Assembly (NCBI RefSeq): GCF_023823685.1
Contig: NZ_JAMXBF010000011.1
Location: 186,001 to 250,000, forward strand
Direction: 5' to 3'
From: Pseudomonas subflava
GTDB taxonomy: Bacteria > Pseudomonadota > Gammaproteobacteria > Pseudomonadales > Pseudomonadaceae
DNA: 64,000 nt
The notes under the pieces were generated by a model. The model was not told where the DNA came from and made no database searches. It saw nothing but the letters and a program-made list of their open reading frames with translations. Positions 8,796-18,125 of the stretch are shown here, piece by piece. The translations under genes were made by a program, and so were the position numbers. How positions within the stretch are numbered: position 1 is the stretch's first letter; the number at the start of each line of letters is the position of its first letter.

Positions 8796-11700
8796 ATGTC
8801 CTTCAACCTGTCCGAATGGGCGCTGCGCAACCGCAGCGTGGTGCGCTACTTCATGCTGGTGCTGGCGGTCATCGGCGCGCTGTCCTACACCAAGCTGGGC
8901 CAGAGCGAGGACCCGCCCTTCACCTTCAAGGCCATGGTCGTGCGCGTCGACTGGCCGGGCGCCACCGCCGAGGAAGTTTCCCGGCAGATCACCGAGCGCA
9001 TCGAGAAGAAGGTGATGGAGACCGGCGAGTACATGTACGTGATGTCCTACTCGCGTCCCGGCGAGTCGGTAGTCACCTTCATGGCGCGGGACTCCATGCA
9101 CTCCAAGGACATCCCCGAGCTCTGGTACCAGCTGCGCAAGAAGGTCGGCGACATCCGCCACACGCTGCCGCCGGGCATTCGCGGGCCGTTCTTCAACGAT
9201 GAATTCGGCACCACCTTCGGCAACATCTACGCGCTCACCGGCGAGGGCTTCGACTACGCGGTGATGAAGGACTACGCCGACCGCCTGCAACTGCAGCTGC
9301 AACGGGTCAAGGACGTGGGCAAGGTCGAGCTGATCGGCCTGCAGGACGAGAAGATTTGGATCGAACTGTCCAACGTCAAGCTGGCCACCCTCGGTCTGCC
9401 GCTGGCGGCGGTGCAGCAGGCGCTGGACGAGCAGAACGCGGTGGCCTATTCCGGCTTCTTCGAGACGCCGACCGACCGCGTGCAGCTGCGCGTGTCGGGG
9501 CGCTTCGAGACGGTGGACGAGATCCGCGACTTCCCCATTCGCGTCGGCGATCGCACCTTCCGCATCGGCGATGTGGCCAAGGTGTATCGCGGCTTCAATG
9601 ACCCGCCCGCGCCGCGCATGCGCTTCATGGGCCAGGACGCCATCGGCATCGCCGTGGCGATGAAGCAGGGCGGCGACATCCTCGACCTGGGCGAGACCCT
9701 GGGCCACGAGTTCGCCCGCCTGCAGCAGACCCTGCCGCTGGGCATGCAGCTGCACAAGGTGTCGGACCAGCCCGCGGCGGTGAAGACCGGCGTCGGCGAG
9801 TTCGTCCGCGTGCTGGTCGAGGCGCTGGTCATCGTGCTGCTGGTCAGCTTCTTCTCCCTCGGCCTGCGCACCGGCCTGGTGGTGGCGCTGTCCATCCCGC
9901 TGGTGCTGGCGATGACCTTCGCCGCCATGTACTACCTCGGCATCGGCCTGCACAAGATTTCCCTCGGCGCGCTGGTGCTGGCGCTGGGTCTGCTGGTGGA
10001 CGACGCGATCATCGCGGTGGAGATGATGGCCATCAAGATGGAGCAGGGCTACGACCGGCTCAGGGCGGCCAGCTTCGCCTGGACCAGCACGGCCTTCCCG
10101 ATGCTCACCGGCACGCTGATCACCGCGGCCGGCTTCCTGCCGATCGCCACCGCCCAGTCCGGCACCGGCGAATACACCCGCTCGATCTTCCAGGTGGTGT
10201 GCATCGCGCTACTGGTGTCGTGGATCGCCGCCGTGGTGTTCGTGCCCTACCTGGGCGACCGCCTGCTGCCGGACCTGGCCAAGCTGCACGCGAAGAAGCA
10301 CGGCGGCAGCGCCGAGGGCCACGATCCCTACTCGACCACCTTCTACCAGACGGTGCGCGAGGTGGTGGAGTGGTGCGTGCGCCGGCGCAAGACGGTGATC
10401 CTGGTGACCGTTGGCCTGTTCATCGCCTCCATCGTGCTGTTCCGCTTCGTGCCCCAGCAGTTCTTCCCCGCCTCGGGGCGCCTGGAACTGATGGTCGACA
10501 TCAAGCTCACCGAGGGCTCGTCGCTCAAGGCCACCGAGGAGCAGGTCAAACGCCTGGAGGCCAAGCTCAAGGACCATCCCGGCATCGATAACTACGTGGC
10601 CTATGTCGGCACCGGCTCGCCGCGTTTCTATCTGCCGCTGGACCAGCAACTGCCGGCGACCCGCTTCGCCCAGTTCGTCATCCTCGCCAAGAGCATCGAG
10701 GAGCGCGAGCGGCTGCGCAGCTGGCTGATCGAGGTGATGAACCAAGACTTCCCCTTCGCCCGCACCCGCGTGTCGCGCCTGGAGAACGGCCCGCCCGTGG
10801 GCTTCCCGATCCAGTTCCGGGTCAGCGGCGAGCACGTCGACGAGGTCCGCGACATCGCCCGCCAGGTGGCGGCCAAGGTGCGCGAGAACCCGCACGTGGC
10901 CAACGTCCACCTGAACTGGGAAGAGCCGAGCAAGGTGGTTTACCTGAATATCGACCAGGAGCGTGCCCGCGCCCTGGGTGTGACCAGCGCCGACCTGTCG
11001 AATTTCCTGCAGAGCTCGCTGACCGGTTCGAGCGTCAGCCTGTTCCGCGAGGACAACGAACTGATCGAGATCCTCCTGCGCGGCACCGTGCGCGAGCGCC
11101 AGGCGCTGGAGTTGCTGCCGAGCCTGGCGGTGCCGACCAGCAGCGGCAAGAGCGTGGCGCTGTCGCAGGTCGCCACCCTGGAGTACGGCTTCGAGGAAGG
11201 CGTGATCTGGCACCGCGACCGTCTGCCGACCGTGACCGTCTATGGCGACATCTACGGCCCCGAGCAACCGGCCAGCCTGACCAAGCAGATCCTGCCGACC
11301 CTGGAACCGATCCGCGCCGAACTGCCCAGCGGCTACCTGCTGGAGGTAGGCGGCACGGTCGAGGATTCGGCGCGCGGGCAGAAGTCGGTCAATGCCGGCA
11401 TCCCGCTGTTCATCCTGGTGGTGTTGACGCTGCTGATCCTGCAGCTGCGCAGCATGTCGCGGGCGGCCATGGTGTTCCTCACCGCGCCGCTGGGGCTGAT
11501 CGGCGTGACCCTGTTTCTGCTGGTGTTCCAGCAGCCGTTCGGCTTCGTCGCCATGCTCGGCACCATCGCCCTGGCCGGCATGATCATGCGCAACTCGGTG
11601 ATTCTGGTGGACCAGATCGAGCAGGACATCGCCGCCGGCCTGGACCGCTGGCACGCGATCATCGAGGCCACCGTGCGGCGCTTCCGGCCCATCGTGCTGA

Positions 11701-11867
11701 CCGCCCTGGCGGCGGTGCTGGCGATGATTCCGCTGTCGCGCAGCGTGTTCTTCGGGCCGATGGCGGTGGCCATCATGGGCGGCCTGATTGTCGCCACGGC
11801 GCTGACCCTGCTGTTCCTGCCGGCGCTGTACGCGGCCTGGTTCCGGGTCAAGGAAGTGGAGCGCTAG
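8796..11867 (+). CDS. mexK: RND multidrug efflux permease, MexK-like
   Basis: The 1023-residue inner-membrane pump belongs to the HAE-type RND family, with two repeats of six membrane helices plus large periplasmic loops. The proton-relay aspartates D402-D403 lie in LLVDDAIIAVEMM (TM4), and PMLTGTLITAAGFLPIA follows. The second half carries GLIGVTLFLLVFQQPFGFVAM and MIMRNSVILVDQIEQD. By homology the substrates may include triclosan and macrolides, as for MexK, but this is inference. It is cotranscribed with the adaptor (3-base gap) and followed by a strong terminator. Confidence 0.93.
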   Translation: MSFNLSEWALRNRSVVRYFMLVLAVIGALSYTKLGQSEDPPFTFKAMVVRVDWPGATAEEVSRQITERIEKKVMETGEYMYVMSYSRPGESVVTFMARDSMHSKDIPELWYQLRKKVGDIRHTLPPGIRGPFFNDEFGTTFGNIYALTGEGFDYAVMKDYADRLQLQLQRVKDVGKVELIGLQDEKIWIELSNVKLATLGLPLAAVQQALDEQNAVAYSGFFETPTDRVQLRVSGRFETVDEIRDFPIRVGDRTFRIGDVAKVYRGFNDPPAPRMRFMGQDAIGIAVAMKQGGDILDLGETLGHEFARLQQTLPLGMQLHKVSDQPAAVKTGVGEFVRVLVEALVIVLLVSFFSLGLRTGLVVALSIPLVLAMTFAAMYYLGIGLHKISLGALVLALGLLVDDAIIAVEMMAIKMEQGYDRLRAASFAWTSTAFPMLTGTLITAAGFLPIATAQSGTGEYTRSIFQVVCIALLVSWIAAVVFVPYLGDRLLPDLAKLHAKKHGGSAEGHDPYSTTFYQTVREVVEWCVRRRKTVILVTVGLFIASIVLFRFVPQQFFPASGRLELMVDIKLTEGSSLKATEEQVKRLEAKLKDHPGIDNYVAYVGTGSPRFYLPLDQQLPATRFAQFVILAKSIEERERLRSWLIEVMNQDFPFARTRVSRLENGPPVGFPIQFRVSGEHVDEVRDIARQVAAKVRENPHVANVHLNWEEPSKVVYLNIDQERARALGVTSADLSNFLQSSLTGSSVSLFREDNELIEILLRGTVRERQALELLPSLAVPTSSGKSVALSQVATLEYGFEEGVIWHRDRLPTVTVYGDIYGPEQPASLTKQILPTLEPIRAELPSGYLLEVGGTVEDSARGQKSVNAGIPLFILVVLTLLILQLRSMSRAAMVFLTAPLGLIGVTLFLLVFQQPFGFVAMLGTIALAGMIMRNSVILVDQIEQDIAAGLDRWHAIIEATVRRFRPIVLTALAAVLAMIPLSRSVFFGPMAVAIMGGLIVATALTLLFLPALYAAWFRVKEVER

Positions 11868-11884
11868 CGCGAGATGCCTCACCG

Positions 11885-11911
11885 AAAAGCCCGGCCCGTG
11901 CCGGGCTTTTT
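11885..11911 (+). terminator. Rho-independent terminator of the mexJK-like operon
   Basis: The stem GCCCGGC / GCCGGGC with loop CCGT is flanked by AAAA and followed by TTTTT, starting 17 bases after the permease stop. It is a strong intrinsic terminator that could work on both strands. Confidence 0.9.
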
Positions 11912-12000
11912 CGTTTCAGCTCATCGGTTGGCGCGGCAGCGCGTTGCGACGGGGCTAAGGTTGTTGTTATCGCACGCGGGCTTGCTGTCGCTCGGGTGAG

Positions 12001-12050
12001 GTTGCACTGCGCTGACCTCCCGTCGAGCGTAAGGTTGCACTTAGTTGCAC
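12001..12050. promoter_or_regulatory. three GTTGCAC boxes, candidate PutA autoregulatory operator
   Basis: GTTGCAC occurs at 12001-12007, 12034-12040 and 12044-12050. The last two are spaced 10 bases apart, one helical turn, and all lie in the 120 bases before putA. The ribbon-helix-helix domain of E. coli PutA is known to recognise GTTGCA, and the PutA encoded here has that domain. The boxes are therefore likely operators for proline-responsive self-repression. No convincing -35/-10 pair was found between them and the start codon. Confidence 0.75.
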
Positions 12051-12117
12051 CTGATCCTGTGAGAGGTTTAATCTTCCGCCACGCGCCGCAGCGCACTCAA
12101 TCGGAACAGGATAAGAA

Positions 12118-15100
12118 ATGGCCACCACCACCCTTGGCGTGAAACTCGACGATGCCACCCGTGAACGCCTGAAGCAGGCTGCCCAGTCCCTCGACCGCAC
12201 CCCGCACTGGCTGATCAAGCAGGCGATCTTCAACTACCTGGAGCAGGTCGAGGGTGGACTGACCCCCGCGGAGCATTCCGGCCTGGCCGCGGCGGCCGGC
12301 GAGGAGTCGGTGGAGCAGCTGAGCGAGCAGGCCCTGCAGGTATTCCTCGATTTCGCCGAGAGCATCCTGCCGCAGTCCGTGCTGCGTGCCGCCATCACCG
12401 GCGCCTACCGCCGTCCGGAAACCGACGCGCTTCCGGTCCTGCTGGAGCAGGCGCGCCTGCCGAAGGAACAGGCCGAGGCCACTCAGAAGATGGCCCTGGG
12501 CATCGCCGAGAAGCTGCGCAACCAGAAGAGCGCCGGCGGCCGCCAGGGCCTGGTGCAGGGCCTGCTACAGGAGTTCTCCCTGTCGTCCCAGGAAGGCGTG
12601 GCGCTGATGTGCCTGGCCGAGGCGCTGCTGCGCATCCCGGACAAGGCCACGCGCGATGCGCTGATCCGCGACAAGATCGCCAGCGGCAACTGGAGCCAGC
12701 ACCTGGGCCAGAGCCCGTCGATGTTCGTCAACGCCGCGTCCTGGGGACTGCTGATCACCGGCAAGCTGGTGTCCACCCACAACGAGGCCGGCATGACCTC
12801 GGCGCTCAACCGCATCATCTCCAAGAGCGGCGAGCCGGTGATCCGCAAGGGCGTGGACATGGCCATGCGCCTGATGGGCGAGCAGTTCGTCACCGGCGAG
12901 ACCATCGGCGAGGCGCTGGCCAACGCCACCAGCATGGAGAGCAAGGGCTTCCGCTATTCCTACGACATGCTCGGCGAGGCCGCGCTGACCGAGGAAGACG
13001 CCAAGCGCTACCTGGCTTCCTACGAGCAAGCGATCCACGCCATCGGCAAGGCCTCCCATGGCCGCGGCATCTACGAGGGGCCGGGCATCTCGATCAAGCT
13101 GTCCGCCCTGCACCCGCGCTACAGCCGCGCCCAGTACGACCGCGTGATGGACGAGCTGTACCCGATCCTGCTGGGCCTGACCAAGCTGGCCAAGCAGTAC
13201 GACATCGGCCTCAACATCGACGCCGAGGAAGCCGACCGCCTGGAAATCTCCCTCGACCTGCTCGAGCGCCTGTGCTTCGCCCCGGAACTGGCCGGCTGGA
13301 ACGGCATCGGCTTCGTCATCCAGGCCTACCAGAAGCGCTGCCCGTACGTGATCGACTACGTCATCGACCTGGCCAAGCGCAGCCGCCACCGCCTGATGAT
13401 CCGCCTGGTGAAGGGCGCCTACTGGGACAGCGAGATCAAGCGCGCCCAGGTCGACGGCCTGGAAGGCTACCCGGTGTACACCCGCAAGCCGTACACCGAC
13501 GTTTCCTACATCGCCTGCGCGCGCAAGCTGCTGGCCGTGCCGGAGGCCATCTACCCGCAGTTCGCCACCCACAACGCCCACTCGCTGTCGGCCATCTACC
13601 AGATCGCCGGGCAGAACTACTATCCGGGCCAGTACGAGTTCCAGTGCCTGCACGGCATGGGCGAGCCGCTGTACGAGCAGGTGGTGGGTTCGATCAAGGA
13701 CGGCAAGTACAACCGTCCGTGCCGCATCTACGCACCCGTCGGCAGCCACGAGACGCTGCTGGCCTACCTGGTTCGTCGCCTGCTGGAAAACGGCGCCAAC
13801 ACCAGCTTCGTCAACCGCATCGCCGACCACAGCATCTCGCTCAAGGAGCTGGTGCTGGACCCGGTCGAGCAGGTCGAGCGCATGGCCTCGCAGGAAGGCA
13901 CCCTGGGCCTGCCGCACCCGCGCATTCCCCTGCCGCGTGACCTGTACGGCGAGGCACGCCTGAACTCCGAGGGCATCGACCTCGCCAACGAGCACCGTCT
14001 GGGCTCGCTGTCCTCGGCGCTGCTGTCGTCCACCAACACCGCCTACGTGGCCGCGCCGATCCTCGGCTGCGACGCGCCGAACCCCGGCCCGGCCGAGCCG
14101 GTGCGCAACCCGGCCGACCACCGCGACCTGGTCGGCCATGTGCACGAGGCCAGCGAGGCCGACGTCAAGAGCGCCATCCTCTGCGCCCAGTCCAGCGGGC
14201 AGATCTGGCAGTCGACTCTGCCGGCCGAGCGTGCCGCCGTGCTGGAGCGCGCCGCCGACCAGATGGAGGCCGAGACCCAGCAACTGATGGGCCTGCTGGT
14301 GCGCGAATCCGGCAAGACCTTCGCCAACGCCATCGCCGAAGTGCGCGAGGCGGTGGACTTCCTGCGCTACTACGCGGCGCAGGCCCGTACCTTCAGCAAC
14401 GACAGCTACCGTCCGCTGGGTCCGGTGGTGTGCATCAGCCCGTGGAACTTCCCGCTGGCGATCTTCACCGGCCAGGTCTGCGCCGCGCTGGCCGCGGGCA
14501 ACACCGTGCTGGCCAAGCCGGCCGAGCAGACTCCGCTGATCGCCGCCCAGGCCGTGCGCATCCTGCTGGAGGCCGGCGTGCCCGGCGGTGCCGTGCAGCT
14601 GCTGCCGGGCCGCGGCGAGACCGTCGGTGCCCGCCTGGTGGGCGACGAGCGCGTGCGCGGCGTGATGTTCACCGGCTCCACCGAAGTCGCCGGCATCCTC
14701 GCGCGCAACATCGCCGGACGCCTGGACGCCCAGGGCCGTACCATCCCGCTGATCGCCGAGACCGGCGGCCTCAACGCCATGATCGTCGACTCCTCGGCCC
14801 TGGCCGAGCAGGTGGTGGTCGACGTGGTCAGCTCCGCCTTCGACAGCGCCGGCCAGCGCTGCTCGGCCCTGCGCGTACTCTGCGTACAGGACGACGTGGC
14901 CGACCGCGTGATCGAGATGCTCAAGGGCGCCATGGCCGAGTACCGCATCGGATCGCCGGAGCGCCTGTGCACCGACATCGGCCCGGTGATCGACGCCGAG
15001 GCCAAGGCCGGCATCGAGGCGCACATCGCCGCCATGCGCGAAAAGGGCCGCAAGGTGTTCCAGGCCGCCCGTGCCGATGCCGAGGAATTCAAGCGCGGCA

Positions 15101-16053
15101 CCTTCGTGCTGCCGACCCTGATCGAGCTGGAAAGCTTCGACGAGATGAAGCGCGAGATCTTCGGCCCCGTGCTGCACCTGGTGCGCTACCCGCGCGCCGA
15201 GCTGGGCGGCCTGCTGCAGCAGATCAACGACAGCGGCTACGGCCTGACCCTGGGCGTGCACACCCGCATCGACGAGACCATCGCCCTGGTGGTCGACTCG
15301 GCCCGCGTCGGCAACCTCTACGTCAACCGCAACATCGTCGGTGCCGTGGTCGGCGTGCAGCCGTTCGGCGGCGAGGGCCTGTCCGGCACCGGTCCCAAGG
15401 CCGGCGGCCCGCTGTACCTGTATCGCCTGCTGTCGACCCGCCCGCAGGACGCCGTGGCCCAGCAGCTCAAGGGCGACAACGTGCACGCCCTGGGCGCGCC
15501 GGCCGAGCTGGACAAGGCGCGCAACGCCTTCGCCGACTGGGCCGCCAAGCAGGAGCCGGCGCAGGCCGAGCTGTTCACCCGCTACCGCGAGTTGTCGCAG
15601 AGCTTCACCAGCCATGTGCTGGCGGGGCCGACCGGCGAACGCAACACCTACAGCCTGCTGCCGCGCGAGCGCGTGTTGTGCCTGGCCGAGGAACGTGGCG
15701 ACCTGCTGGCGCAGTTGGCCGCCTGCCTGGCCATCGGCAGCCACGCGCTGCTGCCGGAGAGCCAGCGCGAGCTGCTCGCCGCGCTGCCCAAGGAGGTGCA
15801 GAAGCGCATTGCCACGGTGGCCGACTGGACCAGCCTGGAGGCCGAGTTCGACGCCATCCTGCACCACGGCGACTCCGACCAGCTGCGCGAAGTGAGCCAG
15901 CAGGCCGCCCAGCGCAAGGGCGCCATCGTCAGCGTGCACGGCCTGAACAGGGGCGAGACCGACATCCCGCTGGAGCGCCTGCTGATCGAGCACGCGCTGA
16001 GCGTGAACACCGCGGCCGCCGGCGGCAACGCCAGCCTGATGACCATCGGCTGA
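12118..16053 (+). CDS. putA: trifunctional PutA: DNA-binding repressor, proline dehydrogenase and glutamate semialdehyde dehydrogenase
   Basis: PutA oxidises proline to glutamate in two steps and, in trifunctional forms, represses its own gene. The 1311 residues comprise an RHH domain (1-47, GVKLDDATRERLKQAAQSL) and a helical linker. The FAD-dependent proline dehydrogenase barrel (about 270-570) includes GPGISIKLSALHPRY and RLVKGAYWDSEIKRAQ. The aldehyde dehydrogenase domain (about 650-1120) has catalytic Glu881 in ETGGLNAM and Cys915 in SAGQRCSALR, and an extra C-terminal domain follows. The ATG at 12118 is supported by the RHH domain beginning immediately. GTTGCAC operator-like boxes lie upstream and a terminator lies downstream. 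Confidence 0.97.
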   Translation: MATTTLGVKLDDATRERLKQAAQSLDRTPHWLIKQAIFNYLEQVEGGLTPAEHSGLAAAAGEESVEQLSEQALQVFLDFAESILPQSVLRAAITGAYRRPETDALPVLLEQARLPKEQAEATQKMALGIAEKLRNQKSAGGRQGLVQGLLQEFSLSSQEGVALMCLAEALLRIPDKATRDALIRDKIASGNWSQHLGQSPSMFVNAASWGLLITGKLVSTHNEAGMTSALNRIISKSGEPVIRKGVDMAMRLMGEQFVTGETIGEALANATSMESKGFRYSYDMLGEAALTEEDAKRYLASYEQAIHAIGKASHGRGIYEGPGISIKLSALHPRYSRAQYDRVMDELYPILLGLTKLAKQYDIGLNIDAEEADRLEISLDLLERLCFAPELAGWNGIGFVIQAYQKRCPYVIDYVIDLAKRSRHRLMIRLVKGAYWDSEIKRAQVDGLEGYPVYTRKPYTDVSYIACARKLLAVPEAIYPQFATHNAHSLSAIYQIAGQNYYPGQYEFQCLHGMGEPLYEQVVGSIKDGKYNRPCRIYAPVGSHETLLAYLVRRLLENGANTSFVNRIADHSISLKELVLDPVEQVERMASQEGTLGLPHPRIPLPRDLYGEARLNSEGIDLANEHRLGSLSSALLSSTNTAYVAAPILGCDAPNPGPAEPVRNPADHRDLVGHVHEASEADVKSAILCAQSSGQIWQSTLPAERAAVLERAADQMEAETQQLMGLLVRESGKTFANAIAEVREAVDFLRYYAAQARTFSNDSYRPLGPVVCISPWNFPLAIFTGQVCAALAAGNTVLAKPAEQTPLIAAQAVRILLEAGVPGGAVQLLPGRGETVGARLVGDERVRGVMFTGSTEVAGILARNIAGRLDAQGRTIPLIAETGGLNAMIVDSSALAEQVVVDVVSSAFDSAGQRCSALRVLCVQDDVADRVIEMLKGAMAEYRIGSPERLCTDIGPVIDAEAKAGIEAHIAAMREKGRKVFQAARADAEEFKRGTFVLPTLIELESFDEMKREIFGPVLHLVRYPRAELGGLLQQINDSGYGLTLGVHTRIDETIALVVDSARVGNLYVNRNIVGAVVGVQPFGGEGLSGTGPKAGGPLYLYRLLSTRPQDAVAQQLKGDNVHALGAPAELDKARNAFADWAAKQEPAQAELFTRYRELSQSFTSHVLAGPTGERNTYSLLPRERVLCLAEERGDLLAQLAACLAIGSHALLPESQRELLAALPKEVQKRIATVADWTSLEAEFDAILHHGDSDQLREVSQQAAQRKGAIVSVHGLNRGETDIPLERLLIEHALSVNTAAAGGNASLMTIG

Positions 16054-16310
16054 TTCACCCGCATACCCTCGCCAGGCCGTCACGGTTGGCGAGGGGCCTG
16101 CGAAAGCTGGCCGAAAGTTTCGCCTGGCATCCTGCACGGTAGTCAGGTGACTCCTGCAACCCCGAGCGCCGCCAGGCGCTCACCGGTGCCGCGACGTCTC
16201 GTCCGGCACCACGCGCCGTACACCCTCGTGGGGGCTATCCGCCCGGTACGACGCGTTACTACCCGAAGCCGGCTCGTTCCGGCACCCGGCAGGGCCACAA
16301 GCCCAGCCAC

Positions 16311-16338
16311 AAAAAAGCCCGGCGTTCGCCGGGCTTTT
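16311..16338. terminator. bidirectional Rho-independent terminator between putA and the DUF4197 gene
   Basis: GCCCGGCG / CGCCGGGC around TT, preceded by six A and followed by TTTT, then a second T run. It sits between two convergent genes and can serve both. The 250 bases between the putA stop and this hairpin hold nothing I can identify. Confidence 0.88.
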
Positions 16339-16373
16339 GCTTTTTCAGGGGTTTGCTCGTTCCACCCAGCACG

Positions 16374-16433
16374 GTAGCCCGGATGCAATCCGGGGGGCGG
16401 ACTTGCCTGCTTCCCGGATTGCATCCGGGCTAC
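16374..16433. repeat. REP-like palindromic repeat with perfect 21-bp arms
   Basis: The arm at 16374-16394 (core GCCCGGATGCAATCCGGG) is an exact inverted copy of 16413-16433, with 18 bases between them. This GTAGCCCGGATGCAATCC type of palindrome is, from memory, scattered in many copies between Pseudomonas genes. It lies 20 bases past the stop of the minus-strand DUF4197 gene, where such elements usually sit, and may stabilise the 3' end of its mRNA. Confidence 0.85.
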
Positions 16434-16453
16434 GGTCTTTTCAGCTGCTGCGG

Positions 16454-17131
16454 TTACAGCGCGCCAAACACCTTCTTCGCCAGGCTGGTGGCCGCGCCGG
16501 CCGGGTTCTGGCGCAGGCTCGCCTCCTGCTCGGCGATCATCTTGAACAGGCCGTCCAGCGCCTGCTCGGTCACGTAGTTCTCGACGTTGGCGCTCTTCGC
16601 GTCGACCACGCCGAAGGCCGCGGCCTGGCCGGCGAAGCCGTTGTACTGCTGGACCAGGCCGACCTTGTCGGTGGCCTGCTTGACGATGGGCAGGAACTTG
16701 GCGCGGATCTGCTCGCGGCTGCTCTTGTTCAGGTACTGGGTGGCGGAGTCCTCGCCGCCGGCGAGGATGGCCTTGGCATCGCTCACGGTCATCTTCTTCA
16801 CCGCGTCCACCAGGATCGCCTGGGCCTGCGGCACGGCGGCTTCGGCGGCCTTGTTCATGCTGTCTTCGAGCTCTTCCACCTGTTCGCCCATGCCCATCAT
16901 CTTCATGGTCTTGGCGGCCTTGCCCAGCTTGCCGGGCAGCTCGATGCGCACTTCCTCGTTGTTGCTGAAGCCGCCCGGCTTGCCGAGCTGCTTCACGGCG
17001 ATCTGCGCGCCCTGGGTCAGGGCGTCCTTGAGGCCGCCGCTGGCGTCGCTCTGGGACAGGTCGGACAGGGTGAGCGCGTGGGCGCCGGCGGACAGCAGCA
17101 AACTGGCGGCCAGGGTGGTGACGCGGAGCAT
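16454..17131 (-). CDS. DUF4197 domain periplasmic protein
   Basis: The 225-residue protein has a signal peptide (MLRVTTLAASLLLSAGAHA, cleaved before LTLSDLSQ). The rest matches the DUF4197 family: DASGGLKDALTQGAQIAVKQLG, the motif ILAGGEDSATQYLNKSSREQ and a C-terminal LDGLFKMIAEQEASLRQNP. The role of this family is unknown. The mature protein is mostly helical and probably soluble in the periplasm. It is convergent with putA, separated by a bidirectional terminator and a REP-like palindrome. Confidence 0.9.
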   Translation of the reverse strand: MLRVTTLAASLLLSAGAHALTLSDLSQSDASGGLKDALTQGAQIAVKQLGKPGGFSNNEEVRIELPGKLGKAAKTMKMMGMGEQVEELEDSMNKAAEAAVPQAQAILVDAVKKMTVSDAKAILAGGEDSATQYLNKSSREQIRAKFLPIVKQATDKVGLVQQYNGFAGQAAAFGVVDAKSANVENYVTEQALDGLFKMIAEQEASLRQNPAGAATSLAKKVFGAL

Positions 17132-17236
17132 GGGGCTTCCTCAATGCACGGGAGATCGGCTGAGAGTAACGGAGAGCGGCGGGGGAGCCAAACGCCGCGA
17201 GCGCGTGGCAGCCCGTCTCTTTCCCCGGCCATGAGT

Positions 17237-17263
17237 GAACTTGGTCGAACCTCGGCAGTCTGT
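17237..17263 (+). promoter_or_regulatory. AlgU (sigma22/RpoE)-type promoter candidate
   Basis: GAACTT (17237-17242), 16 bases, then TCTGT (17259-17263). The -35 is an exact match to the AlgU consensus and the -10 differs only in the last base. It is placed about 140 bases before the SH3-domain protein gene, which has a predicted envelope role, so stress-sigma control is plausible. Confidence 0.5.
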
Positions 17264-17402
17264 CTGCTGTCGGCTCGCCAGGGCGGTTCGCATGGCCCTT
17301 CGTCTCAGGCGTTGGCGCCGGCGTTCGCGTGTGCGGGGCCGATTCTCCGTTCGTTCGCACCGCCGTTCGCCGCGCGATGCCACCGCCAAGTGAAGATTGC
17401 CT

Positions 17403-18062
17403 ATGCCCCCGTTTCGCCCCTCCCGTTTCCCCTTTTTTCCTCGCTTCCGCACCCTCGGCGCTTGCCTGATCGGCGGGCTGCTGGCGGCCGGCCCGGCCAA
17501 GGCCGAGGAGGCCGGCAACGCGCGCTGGGTCAGCGACAGCCTGAACACCTACGTGCGCAGCGGGCCCACCGATGGCTACCGCATCGTCGGCACGCTCACC
17601 TCCGGCGAGAAGGTCGAACTGCTGCGCACCCAGGGCGATTACAGCCAGGTGCGTGGCGAGGACGGCAGCAGCGTGTGGATTCCCAGCCGCGACCTGCAGA
17701 CCGTGCCGGGTCAGGCCGAACGCCTGCCGCAGCTGGAGCAGCAGGTGGCCGAGCTGAGCGCCGAGCTCAAGGGCATCGACGACACCTGGAAGACCCGCGT
17801 GCAGGGCATGCAGGAAACCCTGGACTCGCGCAAGGCGCTGATCGACGAGCTGCAGGTGGCGCGCTCCTCGCTGGACAGCGAGCTGACTCAGGTCCGCTCC
17901 GAGCTGCGCGAGGCCCAGGCGCAGCTGGGCGACGAGAACAAGCAGGTGCTAATGCGCTACATGGTCTACGGCAGCAGCATCGCCGGCGGCGGGCTGCTGG
18001 CGGGGCTGATTTTGCCGACGCTGCTGCGGGTGCGGCGCAAGCGCAACGACCAGTGGGTCTGA
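17403..18062 (+). CDS. TIGR04211-type SH3 domain protein, envelope-anchored
   Basis: The 219-residue protein has an N-terminal signal sequence (hydrophobic LGACLIGGLLAAGPAKA) and a bacterial SH3 domain (about residues 35-95: WVSDSLNTYVRSGPTDGYRI, then VWIPSRDLQ). A coiled coil follows (about 100-185, rich in Gln/Glu/Leu heptads). A single C-terminal membrane helix (SSIAGGGLLAGLILPTLL) ends in basic residues RVRRKRN. This is the order of TIGR04211/YgiM-like proteins, which are inner-membrane anchored with the SH3 domain in the periplasm. I prefer the ATG at 17403; a TTG two codons upstream is also possible. An AlgU-type promoter candidate precedes it. Confidence 0.85.
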   Translation: MPPFRPSRFPFFPRFRTLGACLIGGLLAAGPAKAEEAGNARWVSDSLNTYVRSGPTDGYRIVGTLTSGEKVELLRTQGDYSQVRGEDGSSVWIPSRDLQTVPGQAERLPQLEQQVAELSAELKGIDDTWKTRVQGMQETLDSRKALIDELQVARSSLDSELTQVRSELREAQAQLGDENKQVLMRYMVYGSSIAGGGLLAGLILPTLLRVRRKRNDQWV

Positions 18063-18125
18063 GTTCGCGTTGAGGCAAGTGCCTCCGACATGCGCGATGC
18101 CGGAGGTCGCTCGCCGATAAGCCCC

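Noticed and set aside
7275..9953. An 892-codon open frame antisense to the mexJ/mexK-like genes
   Set aside because: It spans two real genes and the mexL promoter and has no recognisable domain.
12565..16137. A 1190-codon open frame antisense to putA
   Set aside because: It mirrors the strongly coded putA frame. High GC leaves antisense frames open, and its translation is His/Gln/Val-rich with no family likeness.
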